A stretch of DNA of 64,000 bases from Favolaschia claudopus. Its lineage: Eukaryota; Basidiomycota; Agaricomycetes; Agaricales; Mycenaceae. Shown here in pieces: positions 1 through 11,384 of the stretch. How positions within the stretch are numbered: position 1 is the stretch's first letter; every line of letters begins with the position of its first letter. The DNA is taken from assembly GCA_037176885.1 (NCBI GenBank), contig JAWWNJ010000289.1, positions 1-64,000 on the forward strand, read 5' to 3'. Made by a program: the position numbers and the translations under genes. The notes under the pieces were generated by a model. That model did no database searches. It was not told where the DNA came from and saw nothing but the letters and a program-made list of their open reading frames with translations.

Positions 1-1547
1 ATGAGGCAAGTTCGAATTTCTGATTTCTACAGCATCCAGAACACTGCGTGTCTACTGTGCTCTCGGAAATTACTACCACCTCTGGACAGCGCATCAGAGC
101 TTACTGCGCAGCTATGCACTGCGGCACCTTCTCCGCAGACAAACAAAGTCAAGTGGATTTTGGGTTCTCGCTCCCCACCTTCCCTCTACTGAAACCCATG
201 TCAAATACTCGAATGCCCCGTGCAGGCTTTCCTCTCATGTAAACGGATCGTCCTTCATTTATTCAAACTCAGCAAGTTAACCTCCTGCCAGTGTTCCTTA
301 CCTCTGATACTTTCCAAGCGGATCATCTGTGCTGCTCAAAACTGTCATCAAAGAAAATTTGCGTTGAACACAAGCCTCATTAAGGCCCACCAGTCAACTC
401 AATCCCTCAAGTCCTCGAGCTCGAGTTGCCCTCAAAGAGCCTGGCGTGTGCCGATTAATATTTTTTTGCCCCCAGTGTTCAAATCCGTGCCTTCACGCGC
501 TTGGAAAGGTGGGGAAAGTCGACACGCGCGTACAATAGGTATCTTGATTCAGGCTATTTACGTTAAACTTCGTTGAAATATTGATCGCAATGTCAGTTGT
601 GCAGTGCCAGGTTTCATCGCCTCGGTGAAACTGCCGTTGAAACGTGTTGTTGACTGTGTGGATGTGGTATTGGATTGAGGGGTGGATGGATGGGCATTTG
701 CTCCTCAGGCTCGTATGCATTCGTACCTCGACTCATTTATCAGGCGCCCCGATTCAAGTTCTTCTTTGGTGAGGTGTTGTATCAATGGTTCCTTCCAGTT
801 GGTAATTTACGGTCCAAATTCTTCTTGGAATTCATGAGTTGAACTCAAAACTACTCGTGACTGGAAGGCTTGTCTTGTGTTGCCTATTCATTTCTATCTA
901 ACCGAAAATTTTCCGTAGTTGTCTTCCTCCTCCAACAGCTGCCTTAGTCTCGACCACAGTCTTTTCCTGCTCTGAGCTACGACAGTCGCGAAAACTCTTC
1001 AGCCTTTGACTCGGAGCTGGAACATTCTGATAAGCCGCTTTCAAGGGCAATTCTAGCGGAAGTCTTTTGGAGATTCTTCCAGCTGCAGCCTGCAGATGCG
1101 CGGAGAGACATGCGCTCCAGTCTATTGCTCGGGTTTATTGCCCACATCGCAGCAAGCAAAGAAGCAACCCGGTCGTGCACCACACCACTGGCAGGAATTG
1201 TGCTGCAGAGCCCAAACGAATTCGCCGCACGCCCTTCGTCCCTTGGATTTTTGAATCATTGATCTCGTTCGCATGTAAATGAGGACACAAACACGAGTCA
1301 AAGTTGAAGTTGAACTGTTGAACCAAACCTCCGGCGAACGCCGAAGCGCAACAGGCGCGGATCAACAAAGCTTGAGCTCCGGTCCGGGAGCCGATGGTTG
1401 ATCGCTGTTCGTCCTGGTCCCGCCCGAGTGCCGCCCTTCTCCTTAGAACTGCGCTGAACAGGACGGGCATTGAGCGAGCACCGTCGGTCATTGAGTCCGG
1501 CATCCTCGAAATAGGTGTTCAAACTTTAGATAGATAATGTGGTGCGT
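1..1547. other. No supported gene; possible exon near 946-1230
   Basis: I see no recognisable complete gene here. One plus-strand frame stays open from about 946 to 1225 and has a coding-like composition (it includes the peptide RAILAEVFWRFFQLQP), so it may be an exon or gene remnant. I do not recognise the family, and no start codon or splice pattern settles it. Confidence 0.3.
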
Positions 1548-1880
1548 GTGAGATATATTTTGATTGTCATTCGAGATGTTCACTTACCACCGGAGATCTC
1601 GATGAATATGGTTGGAGCATGGATAGTTGCAAAGCTCCGAATTGGAGATAGTTTGGTGTAGAATATATCTCTTCTCCCATGTGAGATATATTGTTTTGTC
1701 GCGAGATATGTGGTTTGTTTATTTTACAAACGGGCGAGCATAAGAGGTAGCCACAATGAGACGAAGATATAGCCGCTTGTTTTCGTATGCGTTGGCTGGA
1801 ATGTATTGTTGGTCCTCAGGAGCCGAGCGCAGTTCCAGTAGTCGTTTCGGGGGCTCCGAGTCGCGAGATATTTGCGGTTG
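1548..1880. repeat. Cluster of GAGATAT motifs
   Basis: The stretch holds about eight copies or near-copies of the core (C)GAGATAT on both strands, including CGCGAGATAT twice. No open frame of note runs through it. It could be a degenerate satellite, the subterminal part of a transposon, or a cluster of binding sites. Confidence 0.35.
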
Positions 1881-1924
1881 TTAAGGCGGCATAGAATGTT
1901 ACCATATGACTTCAAACTGAGTTG

Positions 1925-2757
1925 AGAATTTTGACGAAAGAAAATTGAACTCACCGATACACTTTTGGTGAAGTGGGGAAACTCTCAGCAAAGTATTCTT
2001 GCGCTTTAGTGACCACAGCATCCAGTGCCGTGTCGATACGCTCGCCATCGTCAAACAGGATGGTAAATTTGATGTCAGGAATCTTTCACGACGGATTTGG
2101 ACTGCGTAATTTTGAACTTGACCTTGCTGCCCTCTTCGCGCTTGTCCATGATGTCTTGCAGATACTGTTTGCTTCTGGATGTCGAACCGGTTCCTATGCC
2201 TGACATTCCAATCTTCCCTACAGTCGCCTTGACGAGATTCGGGTTTTGCGCTCGCGGCTTGCCTAAACAATGTTGAGAAACATTTCTTTTCTATTCATGG
2301 GCCATATCCCAGAGTTCAGAGGTAGATGCACTTGACTGCGACGAAGTGATTTGCTCCGTTGCACCCGGGATCTGGGCAATTGCGTTCGGAAGCGAAGCGG
2401 CGGACGCTGGAGAATTTGTAAATGTGAGATGACATTTAATAGAGAAAATTAGATACCAAACGCCTGACAGCATTTGTGCCACAGCGGCTGTCGAAGTTGA
2501 CCATATACGAGTGAACAGCCTTTACACTGTCAGTAGCTTTTTCCTGTGTCGAAGCTTCAGTCTGCAAATTTATGCTGCACCGAGAAGCAGTAGAAACATA
2601 CCCGTTCAACGGCCTTGTCAATTTCGGACAAGCCGGGCTGTGCCATCCTGAAACATTTGTTGCATTTTTGACCATCTAGCATATAGAAATCGACGCTGCA
2701 CTTGGTGCAGACTGTCATGGGGCAGCAAGAAAAACTACGTGAGAAAACATAGACCAT
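1925..2757 (-). pseudogene. Degraded cysteine-rich protein, possibly the N-terminal region of an alpha-kinase-like fungal family
   Basis: On the minus strand a short exon near 2590-2720 encodes two CxxC pairs about a dozen residues apart (CTKC and CNKC), as in a small zinc ribbon. It is followed by an intron of the form gtatgt...tttgcag. Further exons near 2290-2570 and 1955-2260 encode the peptides YLQDIMDKREEGSKVKFKI and, one frame over, FTILFDDGERIDTALD. The change of frame near 2085, next to a TGA, indicates a one-base lesion. The order, Cys-rich module then Gly/Ser linker then SKVKFK-type segment, resembles the N-terminal parts of alpha-kinase-like proteins that are numerous in mushrooms. 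That is a family impression only: no kinase domain is present, so this is a fragment at best. Confidence 0.35.
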
Positions 2758-2934
2758 GGCCCGTACGAGACCAGAATCCTAGTAAACTGAAGTATGTTGT
2801 GTAGTTGATTGTGTCGGCTCGAACAATGAAGGGAAGAGTACGAAGCTGATGTATATTGATTCAAACTAGCCTATAGTTGGCCGGAATACAAGAGTGGGCA
2901 GACGCGCAGCAGCGACGCGCCCCGGAAGGCCATT

Positions 2935-4115
2935 TTGAGTGGTCGTGTCGCGCTATCATGTGAGGGCGAGGACGATGCTGACGGTGAAGAGCTGAGTAGG
3001 GACAGGATATATAACGTTGTGACAGACTCACTTCCTAAAACAGACCATGGCCCTGCTCGTCTTCCCGTGTGCTCTAGTACTTTTTCCCACATTCCTGGGA
3101 GAATTCCGAGCATCCTCCGTTCGACTGGTCAGCTGCCGTGGTGTGCCGTCAGGCAGAGGTCATGAAGGAATTTGCTTCCCACTTGTTACTTGGTACACAC
3201 AATAATGACTCCCTTTGAAGTCTTATCGGCAAAGTTGGGTGTTCTCGGCACTCTTGTCCGTCATAACCGCGAATTAAGTCGGTGAGTGTTATTTAGAGTG
3301 CTCAGAATACGATCAGGAATTGTTTTCGACTCGGAGGGAAACCTTGTCCTACCGGGCGAAAGAAGATACAATATATCAGCAGAAGAGTCTAAGGATACCC
3401 TACCTCCGTACCAGAATCTGGAATCCCCCGCCCCCCTACAATGGTGCAAGACATGTGGAGTTCACCCGACCTACAAATATCTTAACTAGTGGAACACCAG
3501 AGGTGGCAGGACCATTAGATCAAGACATTTGCTCAGCATCCGGCACATCCACTCAGCCCACACAGCAGCGCGGGAGGGAAGCAGGGAGACAGTATGAACT
3601 TCAACTGGACACTTTCCATCCCATCCCATGCATCGACCACACGTTGCTGCTGCCGCCTCTTCTGCGGTGCCGGGAAGAATCACGAGTTCGAGTTCACGCA
3701 CAAACGGACCGGTTCCCAGAACCAAAATCGTCGGCTTGAAGTCTCTCATTGGTATGCTCTCTGTATCTCAACCGTTTTTATTTCAATGAACCCCACACGA
3801 GCAGTGTTTTCTCGCAGCCTCGTCTGCAGAGTTGGGATGTGTGGAAAACGTTCAGAATGTGACTGCGCACTTGCAAGGATTAGCACTTGCAGGCTGGAGA
3901 GCGACGACCAGACCATCGTACGCGCTCTTTGGCCGTTTGATCCTTCTGATGGTGCTTTCTCCAATGCCTGTTGCAGCTGCCCTATTGTTCATCCCATTGG
4001 ACGACATGGTGATTACGAGCCTCTTCTGGGCAGGAGGGATGTATCGGTAAGTATTCTGCGACATAGTGGTTGCGCGCAAGCAAGAACACAGCAGCGATGG
4101 AGTCGGCACCAAAAT
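2935..4115 (+). pseudogene. Remnant of an unidentified multi-exon, membrane-protein-like gene
   Basis: Several plus-strand frames look coding but do not join without guessing. One near 3290-3440 reads SGIVFDSEGNLVLPGERRY and then AEESKDTLPPYQ, a proline-ended motif common in cytoplasmic tails of small fungal membrane proteins. Another near 3830-4050 ends in a strongly hydrophobic stretch (LFGRLILLMVLSPMPVAAAL) that would span a membrane once or twice. Between them are stops and candidate introns. I do not recognise the family, and the pieces may not belong to one gene. There is no transposon signature in the segment, so it may be a decayed host gene. Confidence 0.3.
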
Positions 4116-4227
4116 TAGTGAGTGACGTCAGGTCCCAACAGAGCGTTTTTTTTTTTTTGGAGTGCTCTTGAATTTTGCAGTTAGCTGGAACTGAGTATTT
4201 TTCTTTGCGTGTTTGTTGAGTGTTCTC

Positions 4228-4537
4228 CGGGTCGGGCTTTCACGGCAGGCCCGACCACGGAGTTATTGTTTTCCGCCCGAACCGTCCATTTTTGGCTGAT
4301 GTTGCCCGTCAAAGATCGATTTCTACGTATGATCTCCACTATATGGGTCAAAGAAACCGGCGAAATTTTGACCTGTCAAAAAAAATTTCTTTGTTTTTTG
4401 CAAAACCTAGGAAGGCAAAATGTGCATGCCGCCTTTCGGATCTCGAATTGACCAAAATTCGGCATGTACGGCCAACGGCTGCGGCTACAAACGCTAACTC
4501 CATGGTCGGGCTTTTACGGCAGGCCCGACCAGGGAGA
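4228..4537. repeat. Fold-back or MITE-like repeat with GGTCGGGC palindromes
   Basis: Two copies of an imperfect palindrome (GGTCGGGC, spacer, GCCCGACC) lie at about 4228-4256 and 4504-4531. The sequence just inside the pair is inverted (GGAGTTA on the left, TAACTCC on the right), so the unit folds on itself. It encodes nothing convincing. It is followed at 4552-4600 by short tandem runs of GACTCC and TACTGT. Confidence 0.5.
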
Positions 4538-4872
4538 AGACTCCCGGACTCCGACTCCGACTCCGACTCAAACTTACTGTTACTGTTACTGTTACTGTCT
4601 GAATCAGAGTGCCAGCCTCTGGGGTAAAACACGTATCTTTTCTCACAGGTATTTTCGTCGCTTTTATTTTCTGAACCTTTGCTTGCCGACTACGTAAACG
4701 CGTGACCTCCCACGTGAGGTTGACCGAAGCGTCTGTCACAGTGACACTATCACTCTTCTCCCTCGTCATCGCGCCCGCGCTGCGCCTCGAATCCGGCCAA
4801 GTTCGTCCATATAGGGCTCCGATACTCTACCCGACACTCATTAGACCTTATACAGCTCTACTATCGACCCCC

Positions 4873-5536
4873 ATGCCTGGCTCAGACCTTAGCTTGCGCC
4901 ATCTACCAGCCCTATCCGACGCGTCCTTTTCCTTCCAGATTCCAGCTGATTCGGGCGACGACCTGCTTCATGGCGACTCGGAAGATTTTTTTGGTGGTGG
5001 TACATCCTTAATGGGCTCGCCTTTGGTTCCAGGAACGTGGTGGACGCGCCGATGACTTTGGTGGATCCGCAAGCGACACCGGTAGTTCAAAGCCAGTAGT
5101 GGCCCGCGGGACTCAAAAAAGCGCAAAATCCCTTCTTTCTACCACGCGGCCCAATATCCAGGCTCCAACTGCCACCCATACGGCCGCGAAAGCGCCAAAA
5201 TCAATCCCTGCCACCGAGATGAAGACAAGATTCGTTCTCGGCGCCGCCACGCCACGGACTGGGGCATTAATCGATAGCGAGCCAAAGGATGCTCAGGAGT
5301 CGATGCCTCGCTCCAAGGAACCCGATGCCGCGTCGTCGTCGAAAGAAAAGTCACTTGCAGTGAATTTATCATCCGACGAGCTGCTTTCGCATCTGCCGAA
5401 TGACTCTCCCATCGATCGCGGGTCTTCCAAAGATGCGGAATCCGTCGGGTCTGTAAAGCTGAATCGGCAAAGAAAAATTCACCACAACCATTCGGCCGCA
5501 AACAAAGGTCCAAAACAAGCAATTAGCTACTCATGA
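4873..5536 (+). pseudogene. Ser/Thr-rich N-terminal gene fragment, frameshifted
   Basis: An ATG at 4873 opens a frame beginning MPGSDLSLRHLPALSDASFS and passing an acidic patch with a DFFGGG motif. It stops near 5055. One frame over, an open frame continues from about 5052 to 5536 with a Ser/Lys/Pro-rich, probably disordered, composition. The two frames read as one protein separated by a one-base lesion near 5040, or less likely by a tiny intron. The upstream 150 bases are pyrimidine-rich and promoter-like. There is no domain I can name. The protein would end abruptly at 5536, so the gene may be truncated. Confidence 0.4.
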
Positions 5537-6820
5537 GCTTATGGGGCACACATTCAAGCACTTGGTTGCACATCTATCTCCTGATACTAGCAGGAAACAT
5601 GCAAATATCAGCAGTTTCCTATTTTGGCAATTCGGGCTACACACCACATGGCTGGAGCCCACACAATCTATAAGGGGGGTCTAAATGAGCTGTAAGGGTC
5701 ATATACTGCTCTTAGGGAATACGAGAAACTCAGATGAGTGCTATTTCTATACAACTTTATTGAATTTCCGGATATTTTCTGCCATAGCGAGTAATTCAGC
5801 CTGAACGAGGATCATTGGAAGGTGAAAATTCAACTTGTTCATCCACTTGAAGCCGACGAGGCTGGCCAGCGTACTAATTAATATTCTCAGACTTGTCCCC
5901 CAGTCCCAGCTAATTGCTTGAAAGACCACCTAGAGTGCTTTTCTTCACGCTCTGAATTGATTACGTACCTGTTATTTCATTCTCAGACACATCTGATGCT
6001 CAACTTTTCCAATCATAGCCGCCGCCGCTGAGCTGCGAAAGCAGCATCCGGACCGCTGGTTCAACTTTGTAGTCTTGTTTGAATTGGATTGGCCTGGTAC
6101 CGCTTCGTAGACGCTGCTTGGACATGCGAGAAGACTCAAAGACTTAAACTCTTTCGAAATCACAGTTATACGAAGAATTAACGCGGACGGATATAGATTT
6201 TCCCGTGAGGTATACATCTCAGGACTTGAAATTGAACCACTGTGAGCTCACACTCATCTATTGTAAAATGTAAGCCACTGAGAACCTTTCGGGACTTACC
6301 AAGTCCCCTGAGTTCAATAGAAAAATTTTGAGGCCGTTTTCAAGTATTTTGTATGACTGGATGGGATAGTGTCGTTTTTATCAAATGCAAGTTGGAAATC
6401 CGGTGCGTTGATCAGATACTGTGGATATCTTTCGAGTTTTTTGTGTGGTTTGTGCCAGCTGCATGCAAAAATAGTATGACGTTCAGTTTGTTGACAAGCC
6501 TCAGGAGCCTCAGACAAGGAATGTCACGGATCTTTTCATGTATGCTGTAGAGAATTGTCAGGGGTATATTTGAAGCGCGACACTTCAAGAAAATATCACG
6601 TGTCCGTGAAGGAGTGACCAAATTATCGGTTACTTTTTGTAACACCGAGTAGTAGATAGGTGTTGGTACAATTTTTAAATGAAATACAGAGCCGCGACTT
6701 GTAATACAGGAAATCAACATATTTTACAGTTCATCCTCGGGCATTTCAGCGTAAGGACCATCGGCAAAGTCGAAACTGTCCGCAATCTCTCTTCTCACCA
6801 ATGCAGTGTCCTCAGGGCTC
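5537..6820. other. No supported gene; one transposon-end motif
   Basis: Nothing convincing is encoded here. At 6628-6651 lies the motif ending ACACCGAGTA, with GGTTACTTTTTGT before it. It matches inverted or direct copies at 51459-51482 and 55305-55328 and is probably the terminus of a small DNA-transposon family. Confidence 0.4.
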
Positions 6821-9800
6821 TTAGAGCCGGCTAACACGCAACCAATCTTCCTCTTCGTCCACCACCAAAGGAGCCGCTTCGAACGCCGACATGAAATTGA
6901 ATCGGGACTTTTTAAAGTTGAATTTCAGCATCTGCAACGCCTCCATGAGTAAAGGACTGATGCGGTTGCGACGTTTGGTGTCCGTCTCAGCAGAAGAGGA
7001 AAAGACTCTTTCTGAAGGGACCGATGTTGCCTGGATTGGCGCATAATCGAGAAACAGACGGAATATCCGAGGCCACACAGTTTGGCCATGGTTCTGCGTA
7101 ATATAAGAAGTTAGTTTTTACTGCATGCACTCGTGACTCAAGCAAATGAAATACGCACTGCCCAAAATGCAATCATATCTGTCGTTGCACGGGGACCACC
7201 GATGTATTGATTGAACTCGTCTTCGACCGGCTCGTTCTCGACCTTCCTTGCGCGCCAGATGAGAAGTCGAGTGACTGTGCTGCATTACAATACCGCCCCG
7301 CTGCACGCGCTACACCGGTGCCGATGTAGTGGAGCGAGAGAGTGATGAAGACCGAGAGGGGCCACGTGAATCAGATCCAGACTCATGCGAGTTTGAGTCA
7401 GATCCCGCAGCGTCGGAGACAGGACTGATGGCATTTTCATAGGATTGAAGCTATACAAAGGATAAATATTTCAGACACCTGAGTGATGCTCAGTGGAACA
7501 AAAGGCATCACCAACCTTTTCGAGAACGATTGTCTTGGCCGTCTCACACTCTCGCGATGTCCAATGTTGCTTGATCCACTCGAACCGGATGCACAAGTTA
7601 ATGACTGCAATGAAACATGATCCAGCTTCCAATTTCTCTGCAGATTGAGATAGGACTCACACATTGCGATGATGTACGCATCCGTGTCCCCCATCCGATC
7701 GTAATACTTTTCAGCAATCGCTAAACCCGGGTCGATGAATTTCTTTATAGTTCCACTCCTCAGATCTGGATCTGTCAGCATCGACTTCCAAGACTCCATA
7801 AACAACTCGAAAGATGGGATAGCACCCGCCAGAATTGGCATGTTCTCAGCCGACATGGCAGTTTGAACAGCGTGAGGTTGTTGAACAGAATTAGGGAAGG
7901 TAATAATGCTGCGACGTACGTCGAGTATCAACTCGAGTAGTTCGAGCTGCGCCCAATGCTTTGCCTCAAGCGGGTGACGTAGACTCTCGGTAACATGCCG
8001 GTTGTATCTCAAAAACTCCCGGAGTGGCTGGGGAATCGTTAGATAGAGCCCAGCTGTGGTAACAAACAACTCACAAGTTGTAGATACCGCAGTCGGCGAA
8101 GCATGAAGAATACTGAATCCCATCTTGTCTTGACGTCGGGCAAAACATTAACCACCGCCAGTTGGATGACTTGACCATCCCGCCTTCCAGCGCGAGTCTT
8201 TGTTGCCTTGTGTGATGATATCTTGCAGCTCATCACGACGCTGTCCAGACTTGCGGATGAACGCAACAGTTTTCCGCGCTCGATGAATCGGACCGGCCTT
8301 ACGAGTTTTGCGTACACGGCGAGTACGGCCACGAGGTGCAGGTGCAGCATCGGAGTCTTCTGTCTCAGTGGCTTCGGAGGTGTCGGAGTCGGAGTTGACC
8401 GGGTCCTTCTCCATCACCTTGATAGTCGCCTGGGAGCAAAGGTTAATTATGTGGGCAAAGCAGCGAATGTAGCTTTCTTTCTCATCAAAAATTACACCCG
8501 CTTTCGCCAGCTCTCGAGCAAGGGCTGCCAGCATCGATGCGTTATTGGACGCATTGTCGAGGGTGAAGTGCCCAACCTGTCATTCATTAGAAGCATTTCG
8601 CAAGGAATAATCACACATCACCTTCTCGAGTGTGCCGGCGCGTTCCAGAATATCGAACAGAATGCGTGCTAGCCGCTGTCCGCTATGCGCTCCCCGAACG
8701 CGTCGAAACGCCAAAAGTGCTTGGCGAAGAAGAATCTGCCCATCTTCACCTCTCCGCGCAAGCCAATACCGTCACGGCAAGGTACGGGTGCATTCCTTTA
8801 CTACTCCATATATCTGCGGTGAAGCTGATTCGTCCGAGTGCGGCCTTACAACCAAAATTAAATATCAGATCATTCGGGTAAAACAAAGACGAGGCTTACC
8901 TGGAGAGCGGCCTTGAGTTCTATGTAGTATGAAACCCACGCGTCAACGATGAGATCTCTCAACTTGGTTCGATGAGGAATGTCTGTGTCCGACAAACTTT
9001 CACGGAGGAGGAGTAGGAGATCACGAAAGTCGCGATTCTCAATGAGGTTGATGGACTGATTCATTAGTACCCGCCAACATCTTCAATACAAAAAAATGAG
9101 CCATACCAAATCTTTAGAGACAAAAACCTTCAAAAGCTGCTCCTGAAATGCAATGGAACTGAATGGAATGCGTTCCTTGTCTACAGCCTGCTGAGCCAGA
9201 CGCTGCTTCAGACGCTCCCCGGGAGTTTGTTCGGCAAATGATGCTTTGTAATGATCTCGAGGTATTCAACTGGATGCTTTTCCAAGCGAGCGCGTCGAGT
9301 TGTTACGCTATTGTTGAATCCATAGTATTTTCTACGACGATGTGAGTACAATATCAGTGAGGTATGCTCAACAGAACATCACGTACGGACATACACCGCA
9401 TTGCAACACGCCACCTTTTTCGGCTTGAGCATAAAACCACTTGATATCAGCCGTCTTGTCGTTCTGCATATGAACAAGCTCTTCTTCCTTTAGCCAAGCA
9501 AAGCCGTTGGCGTCGACTACCCGGCCCGCAACAGTAGAAGCCTTGGTTTGGCGGCGTCGAGGTGCCCTGAGGATCTAGAAGAGCTACCGGAGCTGCAGCC
9601 GCCACAGGCTGTTCAGGACGAGCAGGAGGAGGTGGCTGTGGGCGAGCAGGAGCTTGACGCGGAGATTCGAAATCAGAATCTTCGGAAGGGGGAAACTCCT
9701 CATCAGAGTTCAGGACCACAGTGTTACCGCCGCGGTGAACCTGCAGGGCAGGCATAGCAGGAAATTCCGAGTCCGAGTCCGAGTCGTTCGCAGGCTGATC

Positions 9801-10471
9801 AGAATCCGAGGCGTCATGATCAAATTCAGTATATAGAGGTTGTTGGGGCCCAGGAGTTGCCATGCCGGTACGATTTGCCATCAAGCGAGTTGCTACTCGA
9901 CGAGCAGGTGTCGGGGCAGGTGGTGCTGCAGAGCCGGGGGTTCTCTTGCGGGGATGAGAAGGGAAAGGGTCGATGCTCGATAATTGAAATGCGCGGCTAG
10001 ATATAAATTCAATTAGTATTGTTTTATTTTTCAATTAGACAACGTACCGCCTCCGGAATTGCGCCAAGAGTTGGTGTGGCAAAAGTAGGTGAGGCTACAT
10101 AGATAAACCAGAAAGAGGTATGAAACGGCTCTCTGATTGAACTGGAAAGGAACCTAGCCCTTTTGAACGCCGACTGCTGGGCTTCGGTGGGCCAGTGGAC
10201 ACTGATTTTGACATTATTAACAATCCGATGATAGATGCGAAATATCCAACTTACAACCCGGCAATTGCTGGCGTGAACTTCCAGCTTGCGTTGCAGACAC
10301 ACCCGCTGAGGATGGAGGTGCTCCAACGGGCTTGGAAGCGAGTCGCTTTGGTCGACTTGGAGCACTTAGAGCTGGCGCTGGTTCGTCGACATCTGGCGGA
10401 GGTGCGGAGTTGTTGTTTTTGCGTCTTGTAGTCATCGAGTTACGAAGGAGAGACTGAAGTATCTCCGCCAA
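6821..10471 (-). pseudogene. hAT-family transposase gene, multi-exon, frameshifted
   Basis: Read right to left, this stretch encodes most parts of a hAT transposase. A Pro/Ser-rich acidic N-terminus begins with an ATG at 10471. A BED-type zinc-finger-like segment (DIKWFYAQAEKGG) lies near 9400-9560. Next come FRDLLLLLRESL near 9000 and the RNase-H-fold strand with FTADIWSS near 8820. DNASNN near 8550, CFAHIINL near 8450 and DVKTRWDSVFFMLRRL near 8120 follow. The hATC dimerisation region, with SVPSERVFSSSAETDTKRR, ends at 6821. Introns such as that near 8580-8625 have gt...ag ends. A frame change near 9558 and internal stops near 8670 and 9290 suggest a non-functional copy. I found no convincing terminal repeats or 8-bp target duplication, so the element's limits are unknown. 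Family assignment is firm; activity is doubtful. Confidence 0.85.
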
Positions 10472-10801
10472 ACGACGGTGTATTTAAATGCTCTGCACGG
10501 AAATTAATCGGTGGGAGAACGGAGAAAATTATTTTCAACAGCCACTCAACGACAATATATTATCCTCTTGGATGGGAATTGGTTGCTAATTGTGAGCAGC
10601 TTTCGGGAAGCGATGTATTGAGCGAGACAACTCCTTCAGTTTGATTTCGGTGGAATAATGGTCCGGAGAATTGCACGATGTGACCAATCGCTGAAGATAA
10701 GACTGTCGCATTGATGAAACACTCCAGAGAAAGGCGGCCATTGGGTTCAGTTCGAATGAGGCGACGTTAGAGAAGGTCCAGCCACGAGTCTAGACTCTAG
10801 A

Positions 10802-11330
10802 GTGGTCGAAACGGCAGAATGCGAAGGTGTCCGATATTTTTGTGTCGCTGACCGACATCTCAGGAGCCGACATTCACGAGGACGTGCTTCTTCTCGGAGT
10901 ATTCACTGCAATATATTACAAGAAACACCCACCAAGACTCTTCCGTGCTTTCTATCGTGCAGAGAACCCAGACGCTCCTACCGATGGACCTGCGAGATGT
11001 CTACCCATTCGTGTTTACTATGCACAACGCAGTGAGTGCCTGTATTCTGTATGTATGGATGCAGCTGAGATCTCTGAAAATCTTTTCAGGATGCGACAAC
11101 CCGATTCCTCCGTAGCTTACCTCGTTTTCTCTCGCTGAACTGCGTGTTTGGAAGGAGGTCTTTGGTCTCTGAGGAGAGGTCTGTGAGCTCGAAATCTCCA
11201 CGAAATTAATTTATTTGGAAGTGCCAAAGACCGCAGAGATTTCTGCCCTCTCGAAGTTCTTCGCAACAGCAGAGTTCGACTTCCGTCTCACCACCTGTGG
11301 CCTCAATGACAATGTGATACACCAGGATTG
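10802..11330 (+). CDS. Uncharacterised coding fragment
   Basis: A plus-strand frame from about 10802 to 11030 has coding-like composition (VSDIFVSLTDISGADIHED and RLFRAFYRAENPDAP) and ends at a plausible gt splice site near 11031. A second piece near 11220-11330 reads SALSKFFATAEFDFRL. The two could be exons of one gene that converges on the end of the Plavaka transposase at 11385. I do not recognise the family, no start is clear, and it could be a decayed remnant. Confidence 0.25.
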
Positions 11331-11384
11331 TTTAAGTAAGAAAGAAATTATATTCGGCAAAGGAGAGCGAGACAAATATATAAA

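Noticed and set aside
9548..9836. Plus-strand frames opposite the hAT N-terminus
   Set aside because: They are antisense shadows of the Pro/Glu-rich coding region on the minus strand.
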